From: Nostoc sp. FACHB-280
GTDB taxonomy: Bacteria; Cyanobacteriota; Cyanobacteriia; Cyanobacteriales; Nostocaceae
Length of the DNA: 64,000 nucleotides
Direction of reading: 5' to 3'
NCBI RefSeq assembly: GCF_014697615.1
Contig: NZ_JACJSD010000014.1
Coordinates: 62,001 to 126,000 of the forward strand
Shown: piece by piece, positions 1-8,846 of the stretch
How the letters are laid out: the number at the start of each line of letters is the position of its first letter
Position numbering within the stretch: the first letter of the stretch is position 1
Notes under the pieces: model-generated
Seen by the model: only the letters and a program-made list of their open reading frames with translations
Told to the model about the DNA's origin: nothing
Database searches by the model: none
Position numbers and translations under genes: made by a program

Positions 1-1335
1 TTGCAGACTGGGAAAAAGTATGAGATTGAATATCGTATGCGTCGCGCTGCGGATGGCGAATATCGCTGGCATTTAGGATTAGCATTTCCATTGAGAAATC
101 AAGACGGACAGATTATCAAATGGTTTGGTTCATGTACTGATATTCATGAACAAAAAATAATGGTGGAAGAACGGGCGCAAGCATTAGAACGAGAACGTGC
201 AGCCAGAATAGAACTAGAAACAGCCAACCGGATGAAAGATGACTTTTTAGCAATTGTCTCCCATGAATTGCGATCGCCACTGAATCCGATTCTCGGTTGG
301 GCAAAACTGCTCAAAAGTCGCAGATTAGATGCAGCTAAGACAAACCAAGCCTTAGACACCATCGAGCGCAATGCTAAATTACAAGCAAGATTAATTGATG
401 ATTTACTAGATGTTTCGCGGATTCTGCGCGGGAAGCTAAGTTTGAATATCTGCACAGTTGACTTAGTAAGCTGCTTAGAAGCCGCACTAGATACTGTGCG
501 TTTAGCCGCCGAAAGCAAATTAATTCAGCTACAAACAGATTTTGCCGTGAGTGCGCTACAAGTAGCAGGTGATCCCAACCGCCTACAACAAATTATTTGG
601 AACCTACTCACCAATGCCGTGAAGTTTACACCAGAAGGCGGCAGAGTGGAAGTCCGACTAGAAATAGTGGGTAATTCTGCCCAAATTCAAGTTACAGATA
701 CAGGTAAAGGTATTAGTGCAGAGTTTCTCCCATTCGTGTTTGACCGCTTCCGCCAAGCCGATGAGGTTACAACGCGGAAATTTGGTGGACTAGGATTAGG
801 ATTAGCCATTGTGCGCCATCTTGTCGAACTCCACGGTGGTACTGTGCAAGTCACAAGTCCCGGAGAAAACCTAGGCGCAACCTTTACCGTGCAGTTACCG
901 TTAATTGTGACCACCACTGAAACATTGCCCAACTATCCTTTAATTGAAAATGCCCCAAATCTTCAAGGTGTGCAGATAGTTATTGTAGATGATGATGTTG
1001 ATACTTTGAATTTACTCACTTTTATTTTGGAACAGTATGGTGCGACAGTCCAAGCGGTAAACTCAGCCCTAGCAGCAATACAAGCGATCGCTCAAACACA
1101 ACCAGATTTACTGTTGAGTGATATTGGTATGCCAACAATGGATGGCTACATGCTAATTGAACAGGTAAGAAAGACTACTCCTGCCAGTATATTACCTGCG
1201 ATCGCTTTAACTGCTTTTGCCGGCGAAGTAAATTCCCAAAAAATCATCTCCGCAGGCTTTCAGCGACATCTCACCAAACCCATCGAACCAGCAGAATTAG
1301 CAGCAGTCATAGCCAGCTTGATTTATAGTAGGTGA
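1..1335 (+). CDS. Hybrid sensor histidine kinase (PAS-HisKA-HATPase-REC), 5' truncated
   Basis: C-terminal 444 residues of a two-component hybrid kinase; the reading frame is open at the window edge and begins inside a PAS domain, so the true start lies upstream. In order: the end of a PAS/PAC domain (residues 1-55, ending in CTDIHEQK), a short coiled linker, HisKA with the phospho-acceptor His in VSHELRSP (about residue 90), a HATPase domain with N box NLLTNAVKFT, G1 DTGKGI and G2 GLGLGLAIV (about 190-300), and a receiver domain (about 325-444) with acidic VDDD, phospho-Asp in LSDIGMP and Lys in LTKP. It should autophosphorylate on His and relay to its own receiver; the signal is unknown. 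It is convergent with the DUF3445 gene. Family certain, role unknown. Confidence 0.93.
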   Translation: MQTGKKYEIEYRMRRAADGEYRWHLGLAFPLRNQDGQIIKWFGSCTDIHEQKIMVEERAQALERERAARIELETANRMKDDFLAIVSHELRSPLNPILGWAKLLKSRRLDAAKTNQALDTIERNAKLQARLIDDLLDVSRILRGKLSLNICTVDLVSCLEAALDTVRLAAESKLIQLQTDFAVSALQVAGDPNRLQQIIWNLLTNAVKFTPEGGRVEVRLEIVGNSAQIQVTDTGKGISAEFLPFVFDRFRQADEVTTRKFGGLGLGLAIVRHLVELHGGTVQVTSPGENLGATFTVQLPLIVTTTETLPNYPLIENAPNLQGVQIVIVDDDVDTLNLLTFILEQYGATVQAVNSALAAIQAIAQTQPDLLLSDIGMPTMDGYMLIEQVRKTTPASILPAIALTAFAGEVNSQKIISAGFQRHLTKPIEPAELAAVIASLIYSR

Positions 1336-1395
1336 TAGGTTGTAGGTTACAGGTTACAGAAAGGTAGGTTGGGTTGCGCTATCGCTCCACCCAAC
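1336..1395. repeat. Degenerate G-rich repeat plus hairpin between convergent genes
   Basis: A run of degenerate 'ggttaca/ggttgta' units follows the kinase stop and ends in a hairpin: GTTGGGT (1368-1374) pairs with ACCCAAC (1389-1395) across a 14-base loop. It lies between convergent genes. There is no T tract, so a terminator role is only inferred. Confidence 0.4.
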
Positions 1396-1439
1396 ATTTG
1401 CCAGTTTTAATTTTAGCTTTGCTATACTCAGCACTTGAT

Positions 1440-2441
1440 TCAATCTTCGTTGAGCCAACGTAAAATATTAGCTTTACTATCTACTAAACCTTTGTAAACA
1501 AGTGACTCTGGTGACATAGATTCAATTGCAGCACTTAACTTACCCCGTAACAGCGAATCTTGTGTCAGCACAGCGCAATCTCTAAAATAAGTACGAATAG
1601 TAAACAATGCTGCTTGATACTGTGGTAGTCCCCAAATAACTTGTCGTTCAATTCGCAAATAAAGCTGGGGATGCTGAGGATCAAAGTTTCTACCTTGCCA
1701 CTGATTAACTAATACACTAGGTGGTGGTTCAGGATGATGATTTAGGCGCATATCGGTACTCAAACCCCAAGCAAAGCGCACCGTTGGTTGACGGTTAATC
1801 ATAGTATGAACGATCGCATCTGCACGGTGATTAATTTTTTCCATATCCGCCACAGGTATATGTATGGTGGCAAAATCTTGACCAATTTTTTCTGCGGCTG
1901 ACCAATGGTTGGGGTAACACAAGTGAACTGCACTTAGCCAATTACCACCATCTTTAGCACTGCAAATAACTGTAAAATCTTCTTGTACTTGGGCGGCTAA
2001 AGCATCCAGGCTAGAAGCGTAAGCTGGAACCTGTGACCTACCTTCAACTTTTTGTAACTGCCAGTCTGCATCTAAATAAAGTATTTCTTGGGTGAGTTGG
2101 CTATAAAATCTCCAGCTATTGGCGCTTAATCGTTCATAGCTAAAGTATTGGGGATGTTCTTGAGTGAGGCGCTCAATAATTAAACGAGCGATCGCACCTG
2201 CCACAGCCTTAGAATAATTGTAAGTCTGGTAATATTTACTTAACCGTTCTGCACGAGCTAAAAGTTTAGCCTGACGGTAATCACTAAAATTATTATCAAT
2301 TTGAAATACTTGCTTATCAGCTTGACCATTACCAAAACAGGAACCAAGCAACATCATTCCTGGCTTGACTTCATAGCGTCCATTCATCAGAGGGAAGTAG
2401 CAAGCCGGACTATTTACAGCTACGACTTTCTGCATTTCCAC
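1440..2441 (-). CDS. DUF3445 family (haem-dependent oxidative N-demethylase-like) protein
   Basis: A 333-residue soluble protein that I recognise as the DUF3445 / haem-dependent oxidative N-demethylase alpha-subunit-like family. Typical parts are the N-terminal YFPLMNGRYEVKPGM segment, LDALAAQVQEDFTVI, the central HLCYPNHWSAAEKIG and HIPVADMEKIN motifs, and the C-terminal LRIERQVIWGLP segment. Characterised relatives oxidatively demethylate amines using haem and a flavin/iron-sulfur partner; no such partner subunit is adjacent, so the substrate is open. The start is the ATG at 2441; the Met two codons later is a possible alternative. It is read on the same strand as purH but separated from it by about 310 bp holding a terminator, so it is probably its own unit. 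Confidence 0.8.
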   Translation of the reverse strand: MEMQKVVAVNSPACYFPLMNGRYEVKPGMMLLGSCFGNGQADKQVFQIDNNFSDYRQAKLLARAERLSKYYQTYNYSKAVAGAIARLIIERLTQEHPQYFSYERLSANSWRFYSQLTQEILYLDADWQLQKVEGRSQVPAYASSLDALAAQVQEDFTVICSAKDGGNWLSAVHLCYPNHWSAAEKIGQDFATIHIPVADMEKINHRADAIVHTMINRQPTVRFAWGLSTDMRLNHHPEPPPSVLVNQWQGRNFDPQHPQLYLRIERQVIWGLPQYQAALFTIRTYFRDCAVLTQDSLLRGKLSAAIESMSPESLVYKGLVDSKANILRWLNED

Positions 2442-2752
2442 AAGCCACTGATTTCAAAAAGTGCTGTTTATTCTTGATGGTTACATAAAATCAGGGTAAA
2501 TACTAAAAAGCGTCCGGGAGTGTTGCCGTGTTTCCACCCCAGACGCTCTTTAATTTCAACTTGCTCCTCACACAACTAGAGAATAACACTACCCTTAAAT
2601 AAGAGCAAGTGTTATGAGTGACACTTTTATAACTGCACTATCTGGATTGAGTTAGCACCCAAGATTTTTGGTTGTATCTGGGTGTAACATTACACCCTTG
2701 CACCCTTAAACCCTTACACCCATTCTCAACAATATTTATGCGTCAGTCCCAA
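2442..2752. other. Intergenic region downstream of purH: terminator, heptamer repeats, possible small RNA or peptide
   Basis: From the purH side the stretch holds a C-rich heptamer array (about 2687-2725, 'acaccct' units), a perfect inverted octamer ATAACACT/AGTGTTAT (about 2583-2615), the undecamer GCTCCTCACAC (2563-2573, plus strand), and the hairpin described separately. On the minus strand an 18-codon frame (2559-2503) starts with TTG four bases after AGGAG and runs through the hairpin. None of these small elements is secure. Confidence 0.4.
2504..2546 (-). terminator. Rho-independent terminator reading on the minus strand
   Basis: Read on the minus strand, AGCGTCTGGGGTG pairs imperfectly with CACTCCCGGACGCT around a 12-base loop and is followed directly by TTTTT. 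It lies about 200 bp beyond the purH stop, so it could end a long purH transcript or a separate small RNA. Confidence 0.65.
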
Positions 2753-4273
2753 TTAATGTAAAAAGTGCCGTACTCCTGTCAAAACCATTACTAAACCCAG
2801 TTCATTAGCAGCTTTGATGGAATCTTGGTCGCGTAAACTACCTCCTGGTTGGACAATGGCAGTAATGCCTGCGGCGGCGGCGGCTCTGATAGTATCATCA
2901 AAGGGGAAAAATCCGTCACTGGCGAGAGTTGCGCCTTTAGCTTTTTCACCAGCTTGTTCGAGAGCGATTTTAGCAGAACCAACGCGATTCATTTGCCCTG
3001 CACCAACACCAAGGGTAGTGCGATCGCTTGTGAGTACAATGGCATTAGATTTAACATGTTTGCAGACTTTCCATGCAAACAGCAATTCGGCTAACTGGTC
3101 AGGTGTGGGTTGCAGTTCCGTCACCACTTGCCATTTACTTGTGTCAGCCACAATATCATCGGCTGCTTGTACTAAGAAACCGCCAGCAATTTGTTTAACT
3201 AAAGTTTTCGGGCCACTACTCAAATCTGCTAATGTCAAAACCCGCACATTGGTTTTCTTCGAGAGTATTTTTTGTGCTTCTGCGTCACAGTCAGGCGCAA
3301 CCACACATTCTAAGAAAGTTTTAGTTAACTCGCTGGCTGTTGCTGCATCAATGGGACGGTTTAAAGCCACAATTCCCCCAAAGGCGGAAGTCGAATCAGC
3401 ATTAAAAGCTTTTTGATAAGCTTCAACAATAGTATCGCCCAAAGCCGTACCGCAAGGATTGGTATGTTTAATAATGGTTGCGGCTGGTGTGTCGGTAAAC
3501 TCAGCAATAATTCGCCGCGCTGCTTCTAAATCAACTAAGTTATTGTAGCTGAGTTCCTTACCTTGGAGTTTTTTAGCAGATGCCCATCCTGTGGGTGTAG
3601 TTCCAGTTTGATACCAAGCCGCACTTTGATGGGGGTTCTCGCCGTAACGCAGAGATTGTAATTCTGTACCACTGAGGGTGTGTTGTGGTGTACCTGCAAG
3701 ATAAGATGCGATCGCCTGATCATAACTCGCCGTATGTAAAAATCCTTTCAAAGCTGCTTTTTGGCGAAATTCTAAGGAAGCTTCCCCGTTATTTTGCCGT
3801 AATTCTTGCAGATATTCATCATACTGCGGCGGCTCACATAATACAGTCAAATTAGCAAAATTCTTGGATGAAGCCCGCAACATCGCCGGGCCACCAATAT
3901 CAATTTGTTCCACAGCTTCGGCTAATGTCACCCCTGGTTTAGCAATAGTCTCCTCAAAGGGATAAAGATTGACTACCACCAAATCAATTGGGCGAATTTG
4001 GTTATTTTCTAAATCTGTAATATCTTGGGGAACGTCCCGCCGTGCCAAAATTCCGCCATGAATGCGCGGATGCAGCGTTTTTACCCGTCCACCCAAAATT
4101 TCTGGCGAACCAGTGTAATCAGAAACCTTTGTTACTGGTATTCCTGCATCCTTGAGGGCTTTAGCTGTTCCCCCACTGCTGATAATATCAAATGCAAATT
4201 CTTCTACCAAGCTACGGGCTAGGTCAATTAAACCAGTTTTGTTAGATACACTCAGCAGTGCTAGACGCGCCAT
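2753..4273 (-). CDS. purH: Bifunctional AICAR formyltransferase / IMP cyclohydrolase PurH
   Basis: This enzyme catalyses the last two steps of de novo purine synthesis: formylation of AICAR with 10-formyl-THF and cyclisation of FAICAR to IMP. At 506 residues it is near the family's usual length. The N-terminal MGS-like IMP cyclohydrolase domain (about 1-130) shows ALLSVSNKTG, SGGTAKAL and GGRVKTLHP. The C-terminal transformylase domain (about 190-506) shows RYGENPHQ, the catalytic KHTNPCG and GVGAGQMNRVGS. The ATG at 4273 gives the standard MARLALLSVSNKTG start. It is monocistronic here, with about 260 bp of AT-rich upstream DNA towards the divergent VOC gene. Nothing is unusual in the protein. 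Confidence 0.98.
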   Translation of the reverse strand: MARLALLSVSNKTGLIDLARSLVEEFAFDIISSGGTAKALKDAGIPVTKVSDYTGSPEILGGRVKTLHPRIHGGILARRDVPQDITDLENNQIRPIDLVVVNLYPFEETIAKPGVTLAEAVEQIDIGGPAMLRASSKNFANLTVLCEPPQYDEYLQELRQNNGEASLEFRQKAALKGFLHTASYDQAIASYLAGTPQHTLSGTELQSLRYGENPHQSAAWYQTGTTPTGWASAKKLQGKELSYNNLVDLEAARRIIAEFTDTPAATIIKHTNPCGTALGDTIVEAYQKAFNADSTSAFGGIVALNRPIDAATASELTKTFLECVVAPDCDAEAQKILSKKTNVRVLTLADLSSGPKTLVKQIAGGFLVQAADDIVADTSKWQVVTELQPTPDQLAELLFAWKVCKHVKSNAIVLTSDRTTLGVGAGQMNRVGSAKIALEQAGEKAKGATLASDGFFPFDDTIRAAAAAGITAIVQPGGSLRDQDSIKAANELGLVMVLTGVRHFLH

Positions 4274-4533
4274 GTCTCAATTCCTCAGATGCGAAAGACC
4301 CCAATTTTTGCATAACCCTTGGTTCACTTCAAGATCATAAAAAAATAAGTCCATCTCTATTGACTGTGAAAATTCTTGGTTTTGAGCCTACGTAGCTAGG
4401 CTTCGTTTGTTTAGCCGCGATTTTAATCTTCTACTGCAAGCTAGATAAATCCTATCGAAATGAGGAGGTCATAATCAAGTTTAATCGGTCATTCTAGAAA
4501 TAAATCTAAAAACAACATCAGATGTAAAAAGCT

Positions 4534-4896
4534 ATGACTATCTCCTTGAACCACACTATAGTTCCTGCTCATGATAAACAAGCCTCTGCCCAGTTCTTTG
4601 CTGATATTTTTGGTTTAAAAGTTGAACCTGCTGGTCATTTTGCGGCGGTGCGAGTTAATGACACATTAACATTTGATTTTGATGACAGAAACTCTTTTGA
4701 ATCTCATCATTATGCTTTTCATGTTAGTGATGAGGAATTTGACACTATCTTTGCGAGAGTCAAACAAGCTGGTCTGGAGTATACCAGTGACCCAATGCAC
4801 CAGCACAAAGGCGAAATTAATCATCGCCAAGGTGGGCGTGGTTTTTATTTCTACGACCCCAATGGTCATAACCTAGAACTATTAACTCGTAATTGA
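4534..4896 (+). CDS. VOC family (glyoxalase/dioxygenase fold) protein
   Basis: A 120-residue single-module vicinal-oxygen-chelate protein. Conserved metal-site-type positions are visible: His near the N terminus (LNHTIVPA), the central HHYAFHVSDEEFD strand-helix, and the terminal YDPNGHNLELL, whose Glu is the usual last metal ligand. Family members include lyases, isomerases, dioxygenases and drug-binding resistance proteins, so the substrate cannot be assigned. A strong Shine-Dalgarno-like AGGAGGT at 4462-4468 lies about 65 bases upstream, too far to serve this ATG. It is convergent with the EamA gene across a repeat-filled spacer. Confidence 0.85.
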   Translation: MTISLNHTIVPAHDKQASAQFFADIFGLKVEPAGHFAAVRVNDTLTFDFDDRNSFESHHYAFHVSDEEFDTIFARVKQAGLEYTSDPMHQHKGEINHRQGGRGFYFYDPNGHNLELLTRN

Positions 4897-5041
4897 AGAA
4901 GGCAGGAGTTGAAAGGCAGGAGGCAGAAGGGAAAAGTAATAAACAAGCATATAATTAGTCTGCAAAAGTAGCCTTTGTTTACATAGCACTAGACTTCCAT
5001 TCTGAGGGGTTTACAACACTTTTGAAGTAAGTGAAGTACAC

Positions 5042-5099
5042 CATGAGTAATAAGTAAATTTTTAACTCATTACCCATTACTCATTATTCATTACTTACT
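5042..5099. repeat. Inverted heptamer (STRR) array between convergent genes
   Basis: Left arm 'catgagtaataagtaaa' faces a right arm made of 'actcatta/cccatta/ctcatta/ttcatta' units. The arms can fold into an imperfect hairpin. The right arm runs into the EamA gene, whose stop codon (5095-5097) it supplies. Confidence 0.6.
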
Positions 5100-6021
5100 G
5101 GGCTTTTTTCCCTAAAGCGATCGCCATCGAACCAGCTACTACTAACACTGCACCAATAATACCAGTGAGGGTGATATTTTCTGCGGGAATTAAGCCAGGT
5201 GTGAATATTACTACTAATTCAACAGTAATTAAAGTCACAATTGGCGCTAAAGTCAACACAGCACTAACACGGGATGCTTCCCAATGTTCTAATGATTCGG
5301 CAAAGGCACCATAAGCAATTAAAGTATTTAAAGCACAAAAAATTAACATTCCCAACTGTAAATTATTGAGTTTTAAAAGATGGTCTGGTTTAGCCAATGG
5401 TGTAAATAATAAAGCCGCACCACCATAAATCATCATCATAATATTGGGTGAAGATAATGATTGTAATAACTGCTTTTGTGCTAAAGCGTAAATAGCCCAA
5501 ACTGCTGCACCTAAAATGACCAAACCACTACCAAAAATATATGTGCTGTGTGCGGTAATTAAATTAGTGATTTGGTCGCGGAAAAATATTATATAACCAC
5601 AAATTAATACACTCACCCCTAGCCATTGGCTGAGTGTATAACGTTCGTGAAAAATCACTAACCCACCCAAGCCTAATAACAAAGTCGCTAATTGAATTAA
5701 TACTTCTGCGTTGGCTGGAGATGTTAACGCCAAACCCTGCATAAAAAAGAAGTAATTAGCCCCTAACATAATTGTAGCGATCGCTAACAACTTCCAACTA
5801 GCAGCAGGTAATTGACGTAACTTTGGTAACTCGCCACGCATTGCCAAATATATATTTAGTAATATAAACGACACTAAAAACCGAAACCAAATCACCGTAT
5901 AGACATCAAGTGCTTGCAATGTTACCGCCAGGGCAATTGGTAAAATTCCCCATAGAAAAACAGTCAGTAGAGATAATGCCAGGCCTAAACGCCAGCGTCC
6001 AGAGTTTTGATGTAATGACAT
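5095..6021 (-). CDS. EamA/DMT-superfamily permease
   Basis: A 308-residue inner-membrane protein with about ten hydrophobic segments in two homologous halves, as expected for the drug/metabolite transporter (EamA, RhaT-like) family. The first half has GILPIALAVTLQALDVYTV and WFRFLVSFILL; the second carries SGLVILGAAVWAIYALAQKQ, the usual start of the EamA repeat, and ends in LTGIIGAVLVVAGSMAIALG. Exported substrates in this family range from amino acids to metabolites; none can be chosen here. The start is the ATG at 6021 (MSLHQNSGRW). It is divergent from the cytochrome c peroxidase gene, sharing a 201-bp spacer. Confidence 0.88.
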   Translation of the reverse strand: MSLHQNSGRWRLGLALSLLTVFLWGILPIALAVTLQALDVYTVIWFRFLVSFILLNIYLAMRGELPKLRQLPAASWKLLAIATIMLGANYFFFMQGLALTSPANAEVLIQLATLLLGLGGLVIFHERYTLSQWLGVSVLICGYIIFFRDQITNLITAHSTYIFGSGLVILGAAVWAIYALAQKQLLQSLSSPNIMMMIYGGAALLFTPLAKPDHLLKLNNLQLGMLIFCALNTLIAYGAFAESLEHWEASRVSAVLTLAPIVTLITVELVVIFTPGLIPAENITLTGIIGAVLVVAGSMAIALGKKAQ

Positions 6022-6149
6022 GCAGTTATGGTATCAAATCTTCACCCGTTCATGCAGATTAAGTGATGACATACCAGCAGAAGTATTTTTATACACCAGT
6101 CCAGTAAATCCTATTAATTTTCTGTAATATTTTTAGCTTGGAAAAGTTA

Positions 6150-6163
6150 GTAAAATCCTATAC
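6150..6163. promoter_or_regulatory. Possible NtcA site upstream of the cytochrome c peroxidase gene
   Basis: GTA-AAATCCTA-TAC is a perfect match to the palindromic NtcA consensus GTAN8TAC, 59 bases before the ATG at 6223. A TAN3T hexamer (TAGCTT, 6181-6186) follows 17 bases later, somewhat closer than the roughly 22 bases of class II NtcA promoters. A match of this size is expected several times per 64 kb by chance, so the call is tentative. Confidence 0.35.
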
Positions 6164-6222
6164 ATTTAAAATCAAGCTAGTAGCTTTTGTGGAAAATATG
6201 ATGTTTTGTAGTAACAAAAAAC

Positions 6223-8292
6223 ATGGAAATTATTCCTTTGCTCATATCGGTAATATTCATTACCAGCTTAATTGTGTACTTTCTACGTACTTCTCAGAGT
6301 AGATGGCAAAACCAAAAGAAAATTGAACTTTTGCCATCTCCACGAGTGAGATCGAGGTTTTATAAAGGGATGATCATTGCGGCGATCGCTATGTTTGCCA
6401 TTATCGCCGGAAACACAGTCTCAGCACAAGTTGCACGACCCCTAGCTTCCCTCAAAACAGTCCAAGTTCCAGAACCTGATAACCTCACAGACTTTGTGAA
6501 AAATAAAGTCGCCGCCATCAAGTTAGGTAAAGCACTGTTTTGGGATATGCAAGTAGGTAGTGACGGCGTGACTGCATGTGCAAGTTGTCACTTCCATGCA
6601 GGTGCTGACAATAGATCCAAAAATCAGATTGCGCCTGGACTATTAAGACTTAACACCGATCAAACAGAAAATCCAGATCCAGTATTTGATGTTGGTGGCG
6701 CACCCAACTATCAACTCCAGCCAGAAGATTTTCCTTTCCAGACGAATGATATCGTTTCTTCTCAAGGTGTCTTCAATAGCGAGTTTGTCGATGTGATACC
6801 TGGTAATGCCCAAGATCAAGTAAACCTCATACCAGATCCCATATTTAACGTCGAAGGTACAAATGTGCGTCGCGTTGAACCGCGTAACACGCCCACTGTA
6901 ATTGATTCCGTGTTTAACTTCCGCAACTTCTGGGACGGTAGAGCGCAGGAAATTTTCAACGGAGTTAACCAGTTTGGCTTGAGAGACCCCAACGCTTATG
7001 TAGTGAAAGCCACTACTCCCAGTCATCTAGAATTTGTGAAAGTTAGCCTTAACCATGCTTCTTTAGCTTCCCAAGCCGTCGGCCCACCAATCAGTTCTTT
7101 TGAAATGTCAGCTAATGGCCGCACCTTTGAAGAAATTGGTGATAAGTTTGGGTCAGTTAATCAAAAAACTCACCGTTTTCGCAGAGGTAAGAAACTACCC
7201 AGAAAACTAGGGAAAAAGTTGCTTCCCTTAAGACCGTTAGGTAAACAGCTAGTCCATCCCCAAGATAGTGTCTTAGGACAAGATAGTCGATCGCCCCGAA
7301 CTGGACTGCAAGCTTTTAGCTATCAACAACTAATTGCTCAAGCATTTAAACCTGAATGGTGGGCATCTAATCGGATGATCCAAGTCAATTCTGACGGTAG
7401 CCGAACTTTTGTCAATAAGCCAGACCGTTCCTTACAAACCAATGAGTACACGCTCATGGAGTACAACTTCCCATTATTTTTTGGACTGGCGATCCAACTG
7501 TACGAATCTACACTCATTGCTGACGATACACCACTTGACCGCTTTTTAGAAGGAAATACCAGTGCGTTAAGCGCCCAGCAGCAAAGCGGAAAACTCCTGT
7601 TTGAAGGTAAAGCTCAATGCACTATTTGTCATAATGGGGCAGAACTTACCAGAGCTTCCGTTAGTGCTGTAGAGCAACAACGTATTGGCATACTCACCAT
7701 CCCCAACTTTCCCCGAATTATCTTTGACAATGGTTTCTTCAACATTGGTGTAAGACCGACACTCGAAGATGTGGGTGTTGGTAGTAAAGATCCCTTTGGT
7801 AATCCACTGTCAGAATCACGATTATCTTTGTTAGGGACTTTTACACAAGTGTTGGGTTCGGAAGCGAATACTACTGTGACTACCAGTGATTTAGTACTAG
7901 CAGATGGTAGTTTCAAGACACCAGGACTCCGCAACATTGAACTTACCGCGCCTTACTTCCACAATGGTGGTTACTTGACTCTGCAACAACTTGTGGAATT
8001 TTACAATCGTGGCGGAGACTTTCGTCGGCAAAGCGCCCTCGCTCAGTTAAATCTCACAGAAGCAGAAAAAGCCGACTTAGTGGCCTTTCTCCAAGCCCTC
8101 ACTGATGAGCGAGTTCGCTATGATCAAGCTCCCTTCGACCACCCACAATTGTTCGTTCCCAATGGTCATCCGGGTGATTCTATCGCTGTCACCAACGATG
8201 GTACAGGTAAAGCTACAGATAGCTTCCTAGAAATTCCAGCTGTTGGTAAGTTTGGTGGTAATGGTACACCCAACTTCTTAGCAAATCAGTAG
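6223..8292 (+). CDS. Long di-haem cytochrome c peroxidase (MauG/CcpA superfamily)
   Basis: A 689-residue exported di-haem protein. Two c-type haem motifs are visible: CASCH (about residue 118) in a domain also carrying GKALFWDMQVGSDG, and CTICH (about 466). The C-terminal half has the KTPGLRNIELTAPYFHNG motif that bears a haem ligand, and LVEFYNRGGDF. The N terminus has two hydrophobic segments (about 1-20 and 47-67, the second ending in VSAQVA), consistent with a membrane anchor or signal. Classical family members reduce H2O2 with electrons from small donors; MauG-type members oxidise proteins. It is far longer than the roughly 350 residues of standard CcpA; the extra sequence includes a Lys/Arg-rich insert at about 313-340. 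A terminator follows, so the gene is monocistronic. Confidence 0.88.
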   Translation: MEIIPLLISVIFITSLIVYFLRTSQSRWQNQKKIELLPSPRVRSRFYKGMIIAAIAMFAIIAGNTVSAQVARPLASLKTVQVPEPDNLTDFVKNKVAAIKLGKALFWDMQVGSDGVTACASCHFHAGADNRSKNQIAPGLLRLNTDQTENPDPVFDVGGAPNYQLQPEDFPFQTNDIVSSQGVFNSEFVDVIPGNAQDQVNLIPDPIFNVEGTNVRRVEPRNTPTVIDSVFNFRNFWDGRAQEIFNGVNQFGLRDPNAYVVKATTPSHLEFVKVSLNHASLASQAVGPPISSFEMSANGRTFEEIGDKFGSVNQKTHRFRRGKKLPRKLGKKLLPLRPLGKQLVHPQDSVLGQDSRSPRTGLQAFSYQQLIAQAFKPEWWASNRMIQVNSDGSRTFVNKPDRSLQTNEYTLMEYNFPLFFGLAIQLYESTLIADDTPLDRFLEGNTSALSAQQQSGKLLFEGKAQCTICHNGAELTRASVSAVEQQRIGILTIPNFPRIIFDNGFFNIGVRPTLEDVGVGSKDPFGNPLSESRLSLLGTFTQVLGSEANTTVTTSDLVLADGSFKTPGLRNIELTAPYFHNGGYLTLQQLVEFYNRGGDFRRQSALAQLNLTEAEKADLVAFLQALTDERVRYDQAPFDHPQLFVPNGHPGDSIAVTNDGTGKATDSFLEIPAVGKFGGNGTPNFLANQ

Positions 8293-8328
8293 ATTAGCTA
8301 AGTAACGTTAACAGTTCATCTTTCTGCT

Positions 8329-8356
8329 ACCCCTGTTTTTTTACAGGGGTTTTTTT
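8329..8356 (+). terminator. Rho-independent terminator after the cytochrome c peroxidase gene
   Basis: ACCCCTGT (8329-8336) pairs perfectly with ACAGGGGT (8343-8350) across a T-rich 6-base loop and is followed by six Ts. It sits 37 bases past the stop codon. Confidence 0.9.
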
Positions 8357-8846
8357 GAAAAAGCACAACAATTTGCATAGGTTTTTAATATTTACCAATC
8401 TACATCTTAAAAAATGGATTAATTTTTTATTATTGAGTTTAATTTCCAGAGTCCCAAGATACAAGTATAAAGTAGTATGTATAGCTTATTGACGAAAGTA
8501 CTGAGTTGAGGCTAAATTTCAGGCAGTAATAATTTATTTTTAGGTTTAACAGTTATTATTTATCAGGAAATTTATATTTTTGAAAATTATTCGCAAAAAT
8601 TGTGTAATTTCTACCAGTATCTTGAATTTGCTGATGACACAATCATACTTACTATTGATTCGCTAAGGAATTTTTAGGAAAAATCCTCTACAACTAGATA
8701 ATACTCCAAAAAACTGAAGCCAAAAGTCTGTCTGTAAATCTCAGATAACTCTAGGTCTTTTTAGGTTGCTTTTACTGATGGCAGCCAAAAATTTCATTTG
8801 TCAAAATTAAAAATTAACTCGTAAATCTTATCAGGGCCGTAACTAA
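8357..8846. other. AT-rich intergenic region, no gene seen
   Basis: About 490 bp of AT-rich sequence between the terminator and the metalloprotease gene. I see no coding frame, RNA gene or repeat array; it presumably holds the promoter of the downstream gene. Confidence 0.5.

Noticed and set aside
2814-3416. A 200-codon plus-strand open frame opposite purH
   Set aside because: It is fully antisense to purH, has no recognisable domain and its composition mirrors purH codon use.
4455-4480. Very strong Shine-Dalgarno AGGAGGT upstream of the VOC gene
   Set aside because: The only nearby ATG frame (overlapping it) has four codons, and no start codon lies at a usable distance downstream. It may be chance.
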